This document shows positions 1 through 6,822 of a stretch of 9,989 bases of DNA, piece after piece (the first letter of the stretch is position 1; each line of letters opens with the position of its first letter). Source of the stretch: Candidatus Aminicenantota bacterium (GTDB lineage: Bacteria > Acidobacteriota > Aminicenantia > Aminicenantales > Aminicenantaceae); contig DAOUSP010000032.1 of the NCBI GenBank assembly GCA_030627155.1, positions 1 through 9,989 of the forward strand, written 5' to 3'. A model generated the notes under the pieces. It was not told the origin of the DNA, searched no databases, and saw only the letters and a list, made by a program, of their open reading frames with translations. Made by a program: the position numbers and the translations under genes.

Positions 1-1
1 C

Positions 2-157
2 TCCCACCCTCCACAATGGGCTTCATATGGAGATGAACCAGCGCCGCACTTCTCAATTAGGTCAGATGTTTCCCTCATCACGGAAATAGAGATGCTTACT
101 CACTTGAATTTATCCGTGCAAAAAAAAATATTATCTGTTAGAATAAATAAAATTTAG
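2..157 (+). CDS. Possible C-terminal end of an unrecognised upstream gene (partial)
   Basis: One reading frame is open from the left edge for 51 codons and ends at TAG 155-157, 12 bases before the next start codon. Its first part has an unremarkable protein-like composition (it includes GDEPAPHF), and the bases up to about 90 look richer in G and C than the lysine-rich end, which contains a run of nine A. I do not recognise the family. A second frame is also open until a TAG near position 87, so openness alone is weak evidence. If real, the gene would be closely followed by the GNAT gene. The alternative is that this is non-coding DNA containing the promoter of the GNAT gene. Confidence 0.35.
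   Translation, partial: SHPPQWASYGDEPAPHFSIRSDVSLITEIEMLTHLNLSVQKKILSVRINKI
104..144 (+). promoter_or_regulatory. Weak candidate promoter for the GNAT gene
   Basis: TTGAAT at 104-109 could serve as a -35 box with TATTAT at 129-134 as the -10 box, but the 19-base spacer is longer than ideal. TAGAAT at 139-144 is another -10-like hexamer, without a good -35 partner. The region is AT-rich, so chance matches are likely. Confidence 0.25.
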
Positions 158-169
158 TAAGGAAAGAAA

Positions 170-1312
170 ATGGAACATATCCGTATTGAAAAAGTTGCTT
201 CAAAAAAAGACCTTAAAAAGTTTATTTTATTTCCTTGGAAAGTTTACAAAGATGACCAAAATTGGGTTCCTCCTTTGGTTATGGATTTTAAAGAGAAATT
301 AGACAAGAAAAAGAATCCCTTTTTTAAACACGCTGATATGGAACTTTTTTTGGCCTATAAGAATAATGAAGTCCATGGAAGAATTGCAGCAATTATTAAC
401 AGGCGGCACAATCAATTTCATCAAGAAAAAGTTGTTTTTTTTGGCCTTTATGAAAGCTTCAACGATGTTGAGGTTGCTCATGCTCTCTTAGACCAAGTAG
501 CTGAATTTGGGGAAGAGAGAGGAATGGAGATTATCAGAGGTCCAATGAATCTTTCGATAAATGATGAATGTGCATTTCTGCTCGAGGGTTTTGACTCTCC
601 GCCTGTAATAATGATGCCGTATAATCCCCCATATTATCTGGAGTTAATGGAGAAATGTGGATTGTATAAGGCCATAGATTTATATGCTTTTTATATGACA
701 AAAGACCATAAGACTGCTGACAAAGTGCAGGAGATTGTTGAAAAAATAAAGAAAAACACAACGGTCACTCTCCGGATCGTGAATTTAAAGAACGTAAGAG
801 AAGAAGTAAAAAAGATTAAATATATATATAATAATGCATGGGAAAAGAATTGGGGGGCAGTTCCATGGACAGATGAAGAAATGGCACACATAGCTGATAG
901 ACTCAAGAAACTGGCAGATCCAAATTTAGTGATTTTGGCTGAAGATAAGGGTAAACCGATAGGATTTGCTTTTGGCCTTCCTAACTACAATGAGTTAATC
1001 AAGAAGATGAATGGCAGACTAACGCCTTTGGGAATTATTAAATTTTTCCTACACAAGAAGAAAATAAAAGGAATGCGCGCTATTGTCTTTGGTGTTTTAA
1101 AGGAGTACAGGCACATTGGAATCAGTTATCTACTGTATTCAGAGTTAGAAAAAAATGCCCAGAAAAGAGGATATGAATGGTGTGAAACATCTTGGCAATT
1201 GGAAGATAATGATGCTATTAATAATTTCACAATTTCAATTGGAGGAAGAGTTTATAAGAAATACCGTATTTATGAAAAAAAATTAAACAATACTTTTTAT
1301 AAAAATGAATAA
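170..1312 (+). CDS. GNAT-fold N-acetyltransferase-like protein, 380 aa
   Basis: This resembles a widespread but poorly characterised family of about 380 residues with a GNAT (acyl-CoA-dependent acyltransferase) C-terminal half. The N-terminal part has an FPW/VPPL signature (residues 21-36) and a conserved centre, GPMNLSINDE (124-133), followed by a Pro/Tyr-rich stretch MMPYNPPYY (148-156). The C-terminal part has the beta-strand pattern LVILAEDKGKPIGFAFGLP (253-271) and an RHIGIS segment (314-319) at the position of the acetyl-CoA pyrophosphate loop, then a helix and the strand ending near residue 341. No signal peptide or membrane segment is seen, so it is probably cytoplasmic. The start is supported by AAGGA at 159-163, six bases before the ATG. 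The substrate cannot be read from the sequence. It precedes ribH by 87 bp and may or may not share its transcript. Confidence 0.85.
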   Translation: MEHIRIEKVASKKDLKKFILFPWKVYKDDQNWVPPLVMDFKEKLDKKKNPFFKHADMELFLAYKNNEVHGRIAAIINRRHNQFHQEKVVFFGLYESFNDVEVAHALLDQVAEFGEERGMEIIRGPMNLSINDECAFLLEGFDSPPVIMMPYNPPYYLELMEKCGLYKAIDLYAFYMTKDHKTADKVQEIVEKIKKNTTVTLRIVNLKNVREEVKKIKYIYNNAWEKNWGAVPWTDEEMAHIADRLKKLADPNLVILAEDKGKPIGFAFGLPNYNELIKKMNGRLTPLGIIKFFLHKKKIKGMRAIVFGVLKEYRHIGISYLLYSELEKNAQKRGYEWCETSWQLEDNDAINNFTISIGGRVYKKYRIYEKKLNNTFYKNE

Positions 1313-1321
1313 AATTCCTTT

Positions 1322-1369
1322 AAGCCAAAAAATCACAGGCAATGGCTTTTTTAGAAAAGGAGAAAGCCA
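1322..1369 (+). promoter_or_regulatory. Two mutually exclusive hairpins upstream of ribH (terminator/antiterminator-like)
   Basis: AAGCCA (1322-1327) can pair with TGGCTT (1343-1348). That stem is followed by T residues to 1352, so it looks like a weak intrinsic terminator with a 15-base loop. The same TGGCTTT (1343-1349) can instead pair with AAAGCCA (1363-1369), giving a 7-bp stem with a 13-base loop and no T tract. The arrangement could be a simple terminator after the GNAT gene or an attenuator before ribH. The stems are short, so chance is a serious alternative. It does not resemble the FMN riboswitch. Confidence 0.3.
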
Positions 1370-1378
1370 AAATATATT
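1350..1378 (+). promoter_or_regulatory. Weak candidate promoter for ribH-nusB-lysS
   Basis: TTTAGA at 1350-1355 and TATATT at 1373-1378 are separated by 17 bases. The -35 match is only partial. Transcription would start near 1385, just upstream of the GAGGAG ribosome-binding site at 1388-1393. Because the box overlaps the hairpin elements, both assignments are tentative. Confidence 0.22.
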
Positions 1379-1399
1379 GGGAATTAAGAGGAGAAAAAA

Positions 1400-1870
1400 A
1401 TGAAGACATATCAGGGAAAATTGCAAGCAAAGGGTTTAAAAATTGGAATCATTATCAGCAAGTTCAATCAATTTATTTCAGAAAGACTTTTGGAAGGTGC
1501 TTTTGACGCGCTTTACAAATTAGGAGCGGAAGACGAGAATATTTCTGTATATAAAGTCCCGGGATCTTTTGAGATTCCTATTGTGGCAAAAAAACTTGCT
1601 CGGACAAAGCAGGTAGATGGAATCATTTGTTTAGGAACCCTGATTAGAGGCGATACACCCCATTTTGAATTTTTAAGCGCTGAAGTCACAAAAGGACTTG
1701 CTCAAATATCAATGGAAGAAGGGGTACCTGTTTCATTTGGGATTTTAACTGTGGATACAATAGAGCAGGGCATCGAACGGGCAGGAACTAAAGCAGGCAA
1801 TAAAGGATATGATGCCACATTTTCACTTATTGAAACAATAAACTTGATTAAGGAATCAGGACTTGAGTGA
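1400..1870 (+). CDS. ribH: 6,7-dimethyl-8-ribityllumazine synthase (RibH), 156 aa
   Basis: RibH condenses 5-amino-6-ribitylamino-uracil with 3,4-dihydroxy-2-butanone 4-phosphate to give the lumazine precursor of riboflavin, in the cytoplasm, usually as a pentamer or 60-mer shell. The length is typical. Visible family marks are Phe22-Asn23 near the substrate ring, PGSFEIP (54-60), and GTLIRGDTPHFE (79-90) with the catalytic histidine at 88. Arg127 and Lys135 sit at positions that bind phosphate in the Bacillus subtilis enzyme as I recall it, so the numbering appears to match. A strong GAGGAG site at 1388-1393 lies six bases before the ATG. nusB follows after 15 bp, a pairing common in bacteria. 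The other riboflavin genes (ribD, ribE, ribBA) are not next to it in this window. Confidence 0.97.
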   Translation: MKTYQGKLQAKGLKIGIIISKFNQFISERLLEGAFDALYKLGAEDENISVYKVPGSFEIPIVAKKLARTKQVDGIICLGTLIRGDTPHFEFLSAEVTKGLAQISMEEGVPVSFGILTVDTIEQGIERAGTKAGNKGYDATFSLIETINLIKESGLE

Positions 1871-1875
1871 GGGGA
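1869..1875 (+). promoter_or_regulatory. nusB ribosome-binding site overlapping the ribH stop codon
   Basis: GAGGGGA overlaps the last two bases of the ribH TGA and lies ten bases before the nusB ATG. The overlap suggests that nusB is translated from the ribH transcript and may be translationally coupled to it. Confidence 0.6.
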
Positions 1876-1885
1876 AAGCTGCTGA

Positions 1886-2329
1886 ATGGGAAAAAGACGA
1901 AAAGCGAGAGAAAGCACTCTGCAAATTTTATTTCAAATAGAGTTTGACTCTTCATCTTTAGAAAAAATTGTTAACAGCTATTGGGAAAACATAGCCTATT
2001 CTGAAGAAGAGATAAGGTCATACAGCACCTGGCTTATTGAGGGAATACTGTCCCATAAAGAGGAAATTGATAGAATCATCCAATCTGTATCAGAACATTG
2101 GCGGGTGCCTCGAATGGCTATTATTGACAGGAATATTTTACGGATTGCTGTATTCGAACTTTTATATGAAGAAAAGGTTGCGCCGTCTATCGTGATTAAT
2201 GAAGCCATTGAAATCGCAAAAAAATACAGTGGTGAACAAGCTGGAACATTTGTGAATGGAATATTGGATGCCATACGGAAGCAATTACCAAAGATAAAAT
2301 CTTCGTTGAAGGAAAATGAAAATGATTGA
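1886..2329 (+). CDS. nusB: Transcription antitermination factor NusB, 147 aa
   Basis: NusB is a small all-helical RNA-binding protein. With NusE (ribosomal protein S10) it binds boxA RNA and supports processive rRNA transcription. The basic N-terminus RRKARE (4-9) continues into a helix of the usual NusB type. The C-terminal half has the family pattern: WRVPRMAIIDRNILRIAVFE (72-91), then VINEAIEIAKKYSGEQAGTF (103-122) and VNGILDAI (123-130). The length is normal for the family. The ATG at 1886 is supported by its spacing from GAGGGGA. The last 14 bases overlap the annotated start of lysS, so the two genes are almost certainly co-transcribed. Nothing appears truncated. Confidence 0.97.
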   Translation: MGKRRKARESTLQILFQIEFDSSSLEKIVNSYWENIAYSEEEIRSYSTWLIEGILSHKEEIDRIIQSVSEHWRVPRMAIIDRNILRIAVFELLYEEKVAPSIVINEAIEIAKKYSGEQAGTFVNGILDAIRKQLPKIKSSLKENEND

Positions 2330-3851
2330 AAAAAAAGAACAGAGAGAAAAAGAATTGGAGAAAAAAGACTCAACATCAAAAAAAAGTGATCAAGAACTTG
2401 CTCGACAGGTGAAATTGCAGAAACTTTCCCAGGAAGGCATAGACCTTTTTCCGCATAAAATAAATATAACGCATTCTGTTAGCGAAATTATCTCGGCTTA
2501 TTCCTCTCTGTCAAAAGAAGACTTTGAAGAAAAGAAAATTCGAGTGATTGTTCCTGGGCGGATTATTTCTATCAGGAAAATGGGGAGAGCTTCTTTTTTT
2601 CATCTTTCAGACAGCAGAGGTAAACTTCAAGCGTATCTTCGTGAAGATAATGTTGGTAAAAAAAATTATCAACTTTTTTCTTTGATAGATATTGGAGATA
2701 TTATTGCTTTGGATGGAGTGCTGTTTAAGACCAAAACAGGGGAGCTCACAGTTTTGACAGAATCTTTCAAATTTTTAGCAAAGTGCCTACATCCTCTTCC
2801 AGAAAAATGGCATGGATTACAAGACCTTGAGCTTCGTTACAGAAAAAGACATCTGGATTTAATCGTGAATCCTGAAGTTGTAGAAGTTTTCAGACTCAGG
2901 AGTGCGATTATTGCGTATACAAGAAAATTTTTCGATGAACGTGGATATATTGAAGTGGAAACTCCAATGATGCACCCTATTCCAGGAGGAGCTTTAGCAA
3001 GACCTTTCAAAACGTATCATAATGCCCTGGGGATGGAACTTTATTTAAGAATAGCTCCTGAGTTGTATCTAAAACGTTTAGTTGTAGGGGGCCTTGATAA
3101 AGTATATGAAATCAACCGAAATTTCAGAAATGAGGGGATTTCCTCAGAACACAATCCTGAGTTCACGATGCTGGAATTTTATGAGGCATATTGCGACTAT
3201 AATGATATGATGGATATGACTGAAGAGCTTATTAATTATTTAAGCCGGACTATCTTAGGTAAAGAAGAAATTACTTATGGAGAGCATATAATCTCTCTGC
3301 AAAAACCGTGGAAAAGAATAAGATTTAAAGAAGCTTTGTCCTACTATAGCGGGATTGCCCCTGGAAAGTTTGATGACAGGGAAGGAATAATCGAGCTTGC
3401 GTCTACCCTCGCTCCTGATAAAGGGCCTTTTTCCTATGGAAAGGCACTGGATGTGATTTTTGATAAATATGTAAAGCCCAATTTAATACAGCCAACTTTT
3501 GTAATAAATCCTCCCAAGGAAGTATCTCCTCTGGCCAAGGCATCGCCAGAAAACCCTGATGAGGCCGAACGTTTTGAGTTGATTATTGCTGGAATGGAAA
3601 TAGCAAATGCCTTTAGTGAGTTAACAGATCCAGATGAACAAAGAGAGAGATTTGAGCAGCAAGCTGAAGAAAGGGAAAGGGGAGATGAAGAATCACATAT
3701 GATAGACACAGATTATATTAATGCTTTGGAATATGGCCTGCCTCCTACAGGGGGGGAAGGCATCGGAATCGATCGCCTTGTTATGGTATTTGCAAATCGG
3801 AAAACAATCCGGGAAGTGATTCTTTTTCCTTTGCTCCGCCCAAAAGAATAG
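2316..3851 (+). CDS. lysS: Lysyl-tRNA synthetase, class II (LysS), up to 511 aa
   Basis: LysS charges tRNA-Lys with lysine in the cytoplasm. After a highly charged N-terminal extension (about residues 1-30) comes an OB-fold anticodon-binding domain (about 75-155, with GRIISIRKMGRASFFHLSD at 81-99). The class II catalytic core follows: motif 1 around 208-225, motif 2 including FRNEGISSEHNPEFTMLE (270-287), and motif 3 GGEGIGIDRLVMVF (479-492). The length is typical. Two in-frame ATG codons occur, at 2316 and 2322. The likely ribosome-binding site GAAGG (2308-2312) is 3 bases from the first and 9 from the second, so 2322 (509 aa) is the more likely start. Either start overlaps nusB (14 or 8 bp). 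lysS is the last gene of this plus-strand run and is followed by a convergent gene. Confidence 0.97.
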   Translation: MKMIEKKEQREKELEKKDSTSKKSDQELARQVKLQKLSQEGIDLFPHKINITHSVSEIISAYSSLSKEDFEEKKIRVIVPGRIISIRKMGRASFFHLSDSRGKLQAYLREDNVGKKNYQLFSLIDIGDIIALDGVLFKTKTGELTVLTESFKFLAKCLHPLPEKWHGLQDLELRYRKRHLDLIVNPEVVEVFRLRSAIIAYTRKFFDERGYIEVETPMMHPIPGGALARPFKTYHNALGMELYLRIAPELYLKRLVVGGLDKVYEINRNFRNEGISSEHNPEFTMLEFYEAYCDYNDMMDMTEELINYLSRTILGKEEITYGEHIISLQKPWKRIRFKEALSYYSGIAPGKFDDREGIIELASTLAPDKGPFSYGKALDVIFDKYVKPNLIQPTFVINPPKEVSPLAKASPENPDEAERFELIIAGMEIANAFSELTDPDEQRERFEQQAEERERGDEESHMIDTDYINALEYGLPPTGGEGIGIDRLVMVFANRKTIREVILFPLLRPKE

Positions 3852-3877
3852 GCATAATTGTAATTAAGATCAAATGA

Positions 3878-3900
3878 AAAATTAAGACAGAATTTTCTTT
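3878..3900. terminator. Weak AT-only hairpin between convergent genes
   Basis: AAAATT (3878-3883) can pair with AATTTT (3891-3896) across a 7-base loop, and the second arm is followed by CTTT. It lies in the 103-bp gap where lysS and the minus-strand gene converge, where a terminator is expected. The stem has no G-C pair, so it would be weak, and such motifs arise easily in AT-rich DNA. I saw no stronger hairpin in the gap. Confidence 0.22.
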
Positions 3901-3954
3901 TATTTGGTGGGAAGAAAATAATTAGAAATATCTAAAGGTTCTAATGAGTTCTTT

Positions 3955-5469
3955 TTATGCTATAAAAAGATTTTTAGTCGAAAAATTTGGTTCGCTGGTT
4001 AGATTAACCCCCAATCTTCTTAAGCCAGTCTCGTCACCCGGGGTTGGAATATGGGTCATATGAACTTCACATCCTCTGAGTTCTTTTAATTTATTCAACG
4101 CTAATTGAGCGGTTGGATTTGTTGCAACACTAATACTCAGGCTAATCAAAGTTTCTTCTAAATCCAGACTGATGGATTTAGACTGCAAGATATCTTTTTT
4201 CAGATTAGCTGTTAACTCTATGATATTAGAAGAGAGCAAAGGGATATTATTAGGAATACCTGCTAACTTTTTTATGGCATTCAAGACAAGACTTGAGGCG
4301 GAATGCATGAGAGGAGAATTTTTGCCTGTTACAATAGACCCATCATGAAGCTCAATGGCAGCGCCACAAAAAATTCCCTGATTTCCCTTTCCCTTCATAG
4401 ATGCTTCAAGTGCAGCTTGTTTTGCTGGCTCTACAACACTTCTATCCTCGGGCTTCAAGTTTAGTTCTTTCATAAGAAGAACAGAACGCTGGATAGTATC
4501 TTTATCTGTAAAGCCCATAGCATATTCACAACTGTATCGAAAATATCTTCTTATAACTTCTTGCTTTGCAGCTTCTCTAACAACTTCGTCATCGATTATT
4601 CCTGCACTGATACGATTCACTCCCATATCTGTCGGTGATGCAAAAATAGATTTCGACCCTGTCAATTTCTCAAATATTCTTTTTAGCACTGGAAAGACTT
4701 CCACATCACGGTTGTAATTCACTACAGGAGTGCCGTAAGTTTCCAGATGAAAAGGATCGATTAAATTAAAATCTCCAATGTCTGCGGTTGCTGCCTCATA
4801 AGCTACATTAGCAGGATGTTTTAATGGTAGATCCCAGATTGGAAATGTTTCAAATTTGGAATATCCGGATTTGATGCCCTTTTTATGATCATGATATATC
4901 TGGGAAAGGCATGTGGCTAGTTTGCCACTTCCAGGACCCGGGCCAGTCACAACAACGAGAGGTTTTTTTGTAGGTATATACTCATTGGCACCATAGCCTT
5001 CATCGCTGACTATGACTTCTACATCGGTAGGATATCCTTTCGTACAGGGGTGGGTATAAACTTTTATATTCCTGCGCTCCAATCGATTTTTGAATATTTT
5101 AGCCGCTGGTTGGTTGTCGAAACGAGTGATTATAACACCTGAGACAGTAAGCCCTAAATCTCGTATGTCATCGATTAGCTTCAATGCATCAACATCATAA
5201 GTGATTCCGAAATCAGCTCTTAGCTTTTTTCTTTCGATATCTCCAGCATAGATGCATAGTAAAATCTCAGATTTATCCTTGAGTTCTTGGAGAAGTCTCA
5301 CTTTTACATTAGGATCATATCCAGGTAATACCCTTGCAGCATGATGGTCGAAGAGTAATTTTCCACCGAACTCAAGATAAAGCTTATTGTTAAACATCTC
5401 AACCCTTTCCAGGATGGCTGAAGTTTGTTCTTTCAAGTACTTTTCATTGTTAAAACCTGTTTTTTTCAT
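3955..5469 (-). CDS. DUF1846 / UPF0371 family protein, 504 aa
   Basis: The whole chain matches my memory of the DUF1846 (UPF0371) family, known from many Firmicutes and other bacteria, with solved structures but, as far as I know, no established reaction. Recognisable blocks are YLEFGGKL (31-38), DHHAARVLPGYDPN (41-54), DEGYGAN (156-162), a glycine-rich GPGPGSGK (176-183), KFETFPIWDLPLKHP (205-219), ASPTDMGVNR (277-286), and HIPTPGDETGLRRLG (473-487). The glycine-rich loop resembles a Walker A motif but lacks the first glycine at the strict spacing and the Ser/Thr after Lys, so nucleotide binding is only inferred. No signal peptide or membrane helix is seen. The start is preceded by AGGGA on the minus strand. 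The gene is a single unit, convergent with lysS and divergent from the lol genes. Full length suggests it is functional. Confidence 0.93.
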   Translation of the reverse strand: MKKTGFNNEKYLKEQTSAILERVEMFNNKLYLEFGGKLLFDHHAARVLPGYDPNVKVRLLQELKDKSEILLCIYAGDIERKKLRADFGITYDVDALKLIDDIRDLGLTVSGVIITRFDNQPAAKIFKNRLERRNIKVYTHPCTKGYPTDVEVIVSDEGYGANEYIPTKKPLVVVTGPGPGSGKLATCLSQIYHDHKKGIKSGYSKFETFPIWDLPLKHPANVAYEAATADIGDFNLIDPFHLETYGTPVVNYNRDVEVFPVLKRIFEKLTGSKSIFASPTDMGVNRISAGIIDDEVVREAAKQEVIRRYFRYSCEYAMGFTDKDTIQRSVLLMKELNLKPEDRSVVEPAKQAALEASMKGKGNQGIFCGAAIELHDGSIVTGKNSPLMHSASSLVLNAIKKLAGIPNNIPLLSSNIIELTANLKKDILQSKSISLDLEETLISLSISVATNPTAQLALNKLKELRGCEVHMTHIPTPGDETGLRRLGVNLTSEPNFSTKNLFIA

Positions 5470-5482
5470 TTGTCCCTGCTTA

Positions 5483-5512
5483 AAAATACAAAATAAAAAT
5501 ATTAAAAATCAA
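5483..5512 (-). promoter_or_regulatory. Weak candidate promoter for the DUF1846 gene
   Basis: On the minus strand, TTGATT (complement of 5507-5512) and TATTTT (complement of 5483-5488) are 18 bases apart, upstream of AGGGA and the ATG at 5469. The stretch is very AT-rich, so the match is not strong. Confidence 0.25.
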
Positions 5513-5562
5513 GCGAATAATTAAATTATTTGATGTAGAACATGGCTTGAAAACGATAATTC

Positions 5563-5591
5563 TTGACTCCTTAGTCAGTAATGTTTAATCT
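5563..5591 (+). promoter_or_regulatory. Sigma70-like promoter of lolC/E-lolD, nearly leaderless
   Basis: TTGACT (5563-5568) and TAATCT (5586-5591) are separated by the optimal 17 bases. This is the best promoter match in the window. The start point would fall near 5598, only about four bases before the lolC/E ATG at 5602, and no Shine-Dalgarno sequence is present there. An alternative upstream combination is TTGATG (5530-5535) with GATAAT (5555-5560) and a long 19-base spacer, which would give a leader of about 35 bases. Confidence 0.55.
5564..5577. promoter_or_regulatory. Palindrome overlapping the -35 box (operator candidate)
   Basis: TGACT (5564-5568) and AGTCA (5573-5577) form perfect 5-bp inverted arms around a 4-base centre. 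The left arm lies within the -35 hexamer of the proposed lolC/E promoter, a place where a dimeric repressor would block RNA polymerase. No regulator is encoded nearby, and a short palindrome can occur by chance. Confidence 0.3.
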
Positions 5592-5601
5592 TTATTAGAA
5601 C

Positions 5602-6822
5602 ATGAATTATGAATTTTTTATTGCCAAGAGATACCTGTCAGCCAAAAGAAAACAGGCATTTATTTCTGTAATCACTATTATATCTACAATTGGAATCATG
5701 ATAGGAGTCATGGCACTTGTCATTGCCATGGCACTCATAACAGGCTTTCAATCAGATGTCCAGGATAAAATTCTCGGGACAACATCTCATATTATGGTTT
5801 CTGATTTTACAGGAGAAGGATTGACAGATTACACACAACTGATATCCAGGATAAATGATTTTGAAGAGGTAACGGAGGCGGTCCCTGTTATTTATGATAC
5901 AGTTCTGTTGAGTGGCCCTTACAAGAGTTCAGGTGCTATTCTGCGTGGGATAGATTTTGATATAGAAAAAAGAACAGCGCCTTGGCTTCAAAAATTAGAC
6001 CAGGGAAGCATTCCATCTGCAGATGCGAAAAGGGAAGAGATTCTCCTTGGAAGGGAAGTTGCATTTCGAATTGGAGCAAGCGTCGGTGATGTAGTAACAG
6101 TTCTTACGTCTTCCTCGCGGCTTTCACCCATCGGACTTATTCCAAAAACAAAAAGATTTATTGTGGTAGGAATATTTTCCACTGGATTATATGAATATGA
6201 TTCCTCTACAGCTCTTATTCCTCTAAATTCTGCTCAAAAGTTTTTTGACCTTGAGGAGAGAGCGACCATGATACAGATTAAAATTAAAAATATTTTTCGT
6301 GCCCAAAAAGTAAGCAATAAGATAAAAGAGATCTTGCCTCCTGAAACTTATGTCACGACCTGGATGGAATTAAACCGTTCGCTTTTCTCTGCTTTAAAGC
6401 TTGAAAAAAAACTCATGTTTTTCGTAATCTCTCTGATAATATTTGTTGCCTCGCTTAACATCATTGCTTCTTTAATTCTAATGGTCATGGAAAAAACAAG
6501 AGATATAGGAGTTCTTATTGCAATGGGAGCTACTTCCAAGAATATAAAAAAGATATTCTTCTATCAGGGTGCAATGATCGGAGTCATCGGTACTTCACTT
6601 GGCGTCTTTTTCGGTTTGACCTGGTGTTGGCTGGCGAATACATTTGAGCTTATCAGAGTCCCTGTAGATATATACCAGATATCATATGTGCCTTTTTATA
6701 TTAATATCCGGGATGTTTCAATAATTATAGGTGTGAGTCTTTTGATTAGTTTTCTATCGACATTATTTCCTTCACATCGTGCATCAAAGGTAGATCCCGT
6801 TGTGGCTTTAAAATATGAATAG
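5602..6822 (+). CDS. lolC: LolC/LolE-family lipoprotein-release ABC transporter permease, 406 aa
   Basis: This inner-membrane subunit extracts lipoproteins and hands them to the periplasmic carrier LolA, powered by LolD. It has the MacB/FtsX-type layout. The start MNYEFFIAKRYLSAKRK (1-17) is typical of LolC/E and is followed by TM1 (about 22-48). A large periplasmic domain (about 49-265) comes next. TM2 (about 269-295), TM3 (about 320-345) and TM4 (about 372-390) follow. The cytoplasmic EKTRDIGVLIAMGAT (297-311) is the expected contact with the ATPase, and the C-terminal RASKVDPVVALKYE (393-406) is also characteristic. No Shine-Dalgarno sequence precedes the ATG, but the family-typical N-terminus supports this start. 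Only one permease gene is present, so it may act as a homodimer (LolF-like) or pair with a partner elsewhere. C-versus-E assignment is not secure. Confidence 0.92.
   Translation: MNYEFFIAKRYLSAKRKQAFISVITIISTIGIMIGVMALVIAMALITGFQSDVQDKILGTTSHIMVSDFTGEGLTDYTQLISRINDFEEVTEAVPVIYDTVLLSGPYKSSGAILRGIDFDIEKRTAPWLQKLDQGSIPSADAKREEILLGREVAFRIGASVGDVVTVLTSSSRLSPIGLIPKTKRFIVVGIFSTGLYEYDSSTALIPLNSAQKFFDLEERATMIQIKIKNIFRAQKVSNKIKEILPPETYVTTWMELNRSLFSALKLEKKLMFFVISLIIFVASLNIIASLILMVMEKTRDIGVLIAMGATSKNIKKIFFYQGAMIGVIGTSLGVFFGLTWCWLANTFELIRVPVDIYQISYVPFYINIRDVSIIIGVSLLISFLSTLFPSHRASKVDPVVALKYE

Noticed and set aside
1..16. Possible 3' end of a tRNA gene (CTCCC, ACCCTCC, then ACA)
   Set aside because: It resembles a T-arm strand plus acceptor strand, but the T loop, the other arms and a full CCA are not in the window, so a tRNA cannot be supported.
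1313..1399. FMN riboswitch upstream of ribH
   Set aside because: The gap is only 87 bp and lacks the conserved G-rich and ACCGGCGGT-like blocks of the FMN aptamer.
1996..2379. Antisense reading frame of 127 aa across nusB and the lysS start
   Set aside because: It lies wholly opposite well-supported genes, is rich in Ser, Phe and Ile as expected from an antisense AT-rich gene, and shows no domain or ribosome-binding site.
3434..3709. Antisense reading frame of 91 aa inside lysS
   Set aside because: It is a Ser-rich mirror of the lysS catalytic region with no recognisable motif.
3750..3756. Run of seven G in lysS as a programmed frameshift site
   Set aside because: The normal frame reads through it into an intact class II motif 3 (TGGEGIGIDR) and the proper C-terminus, so no frameshift is needed.
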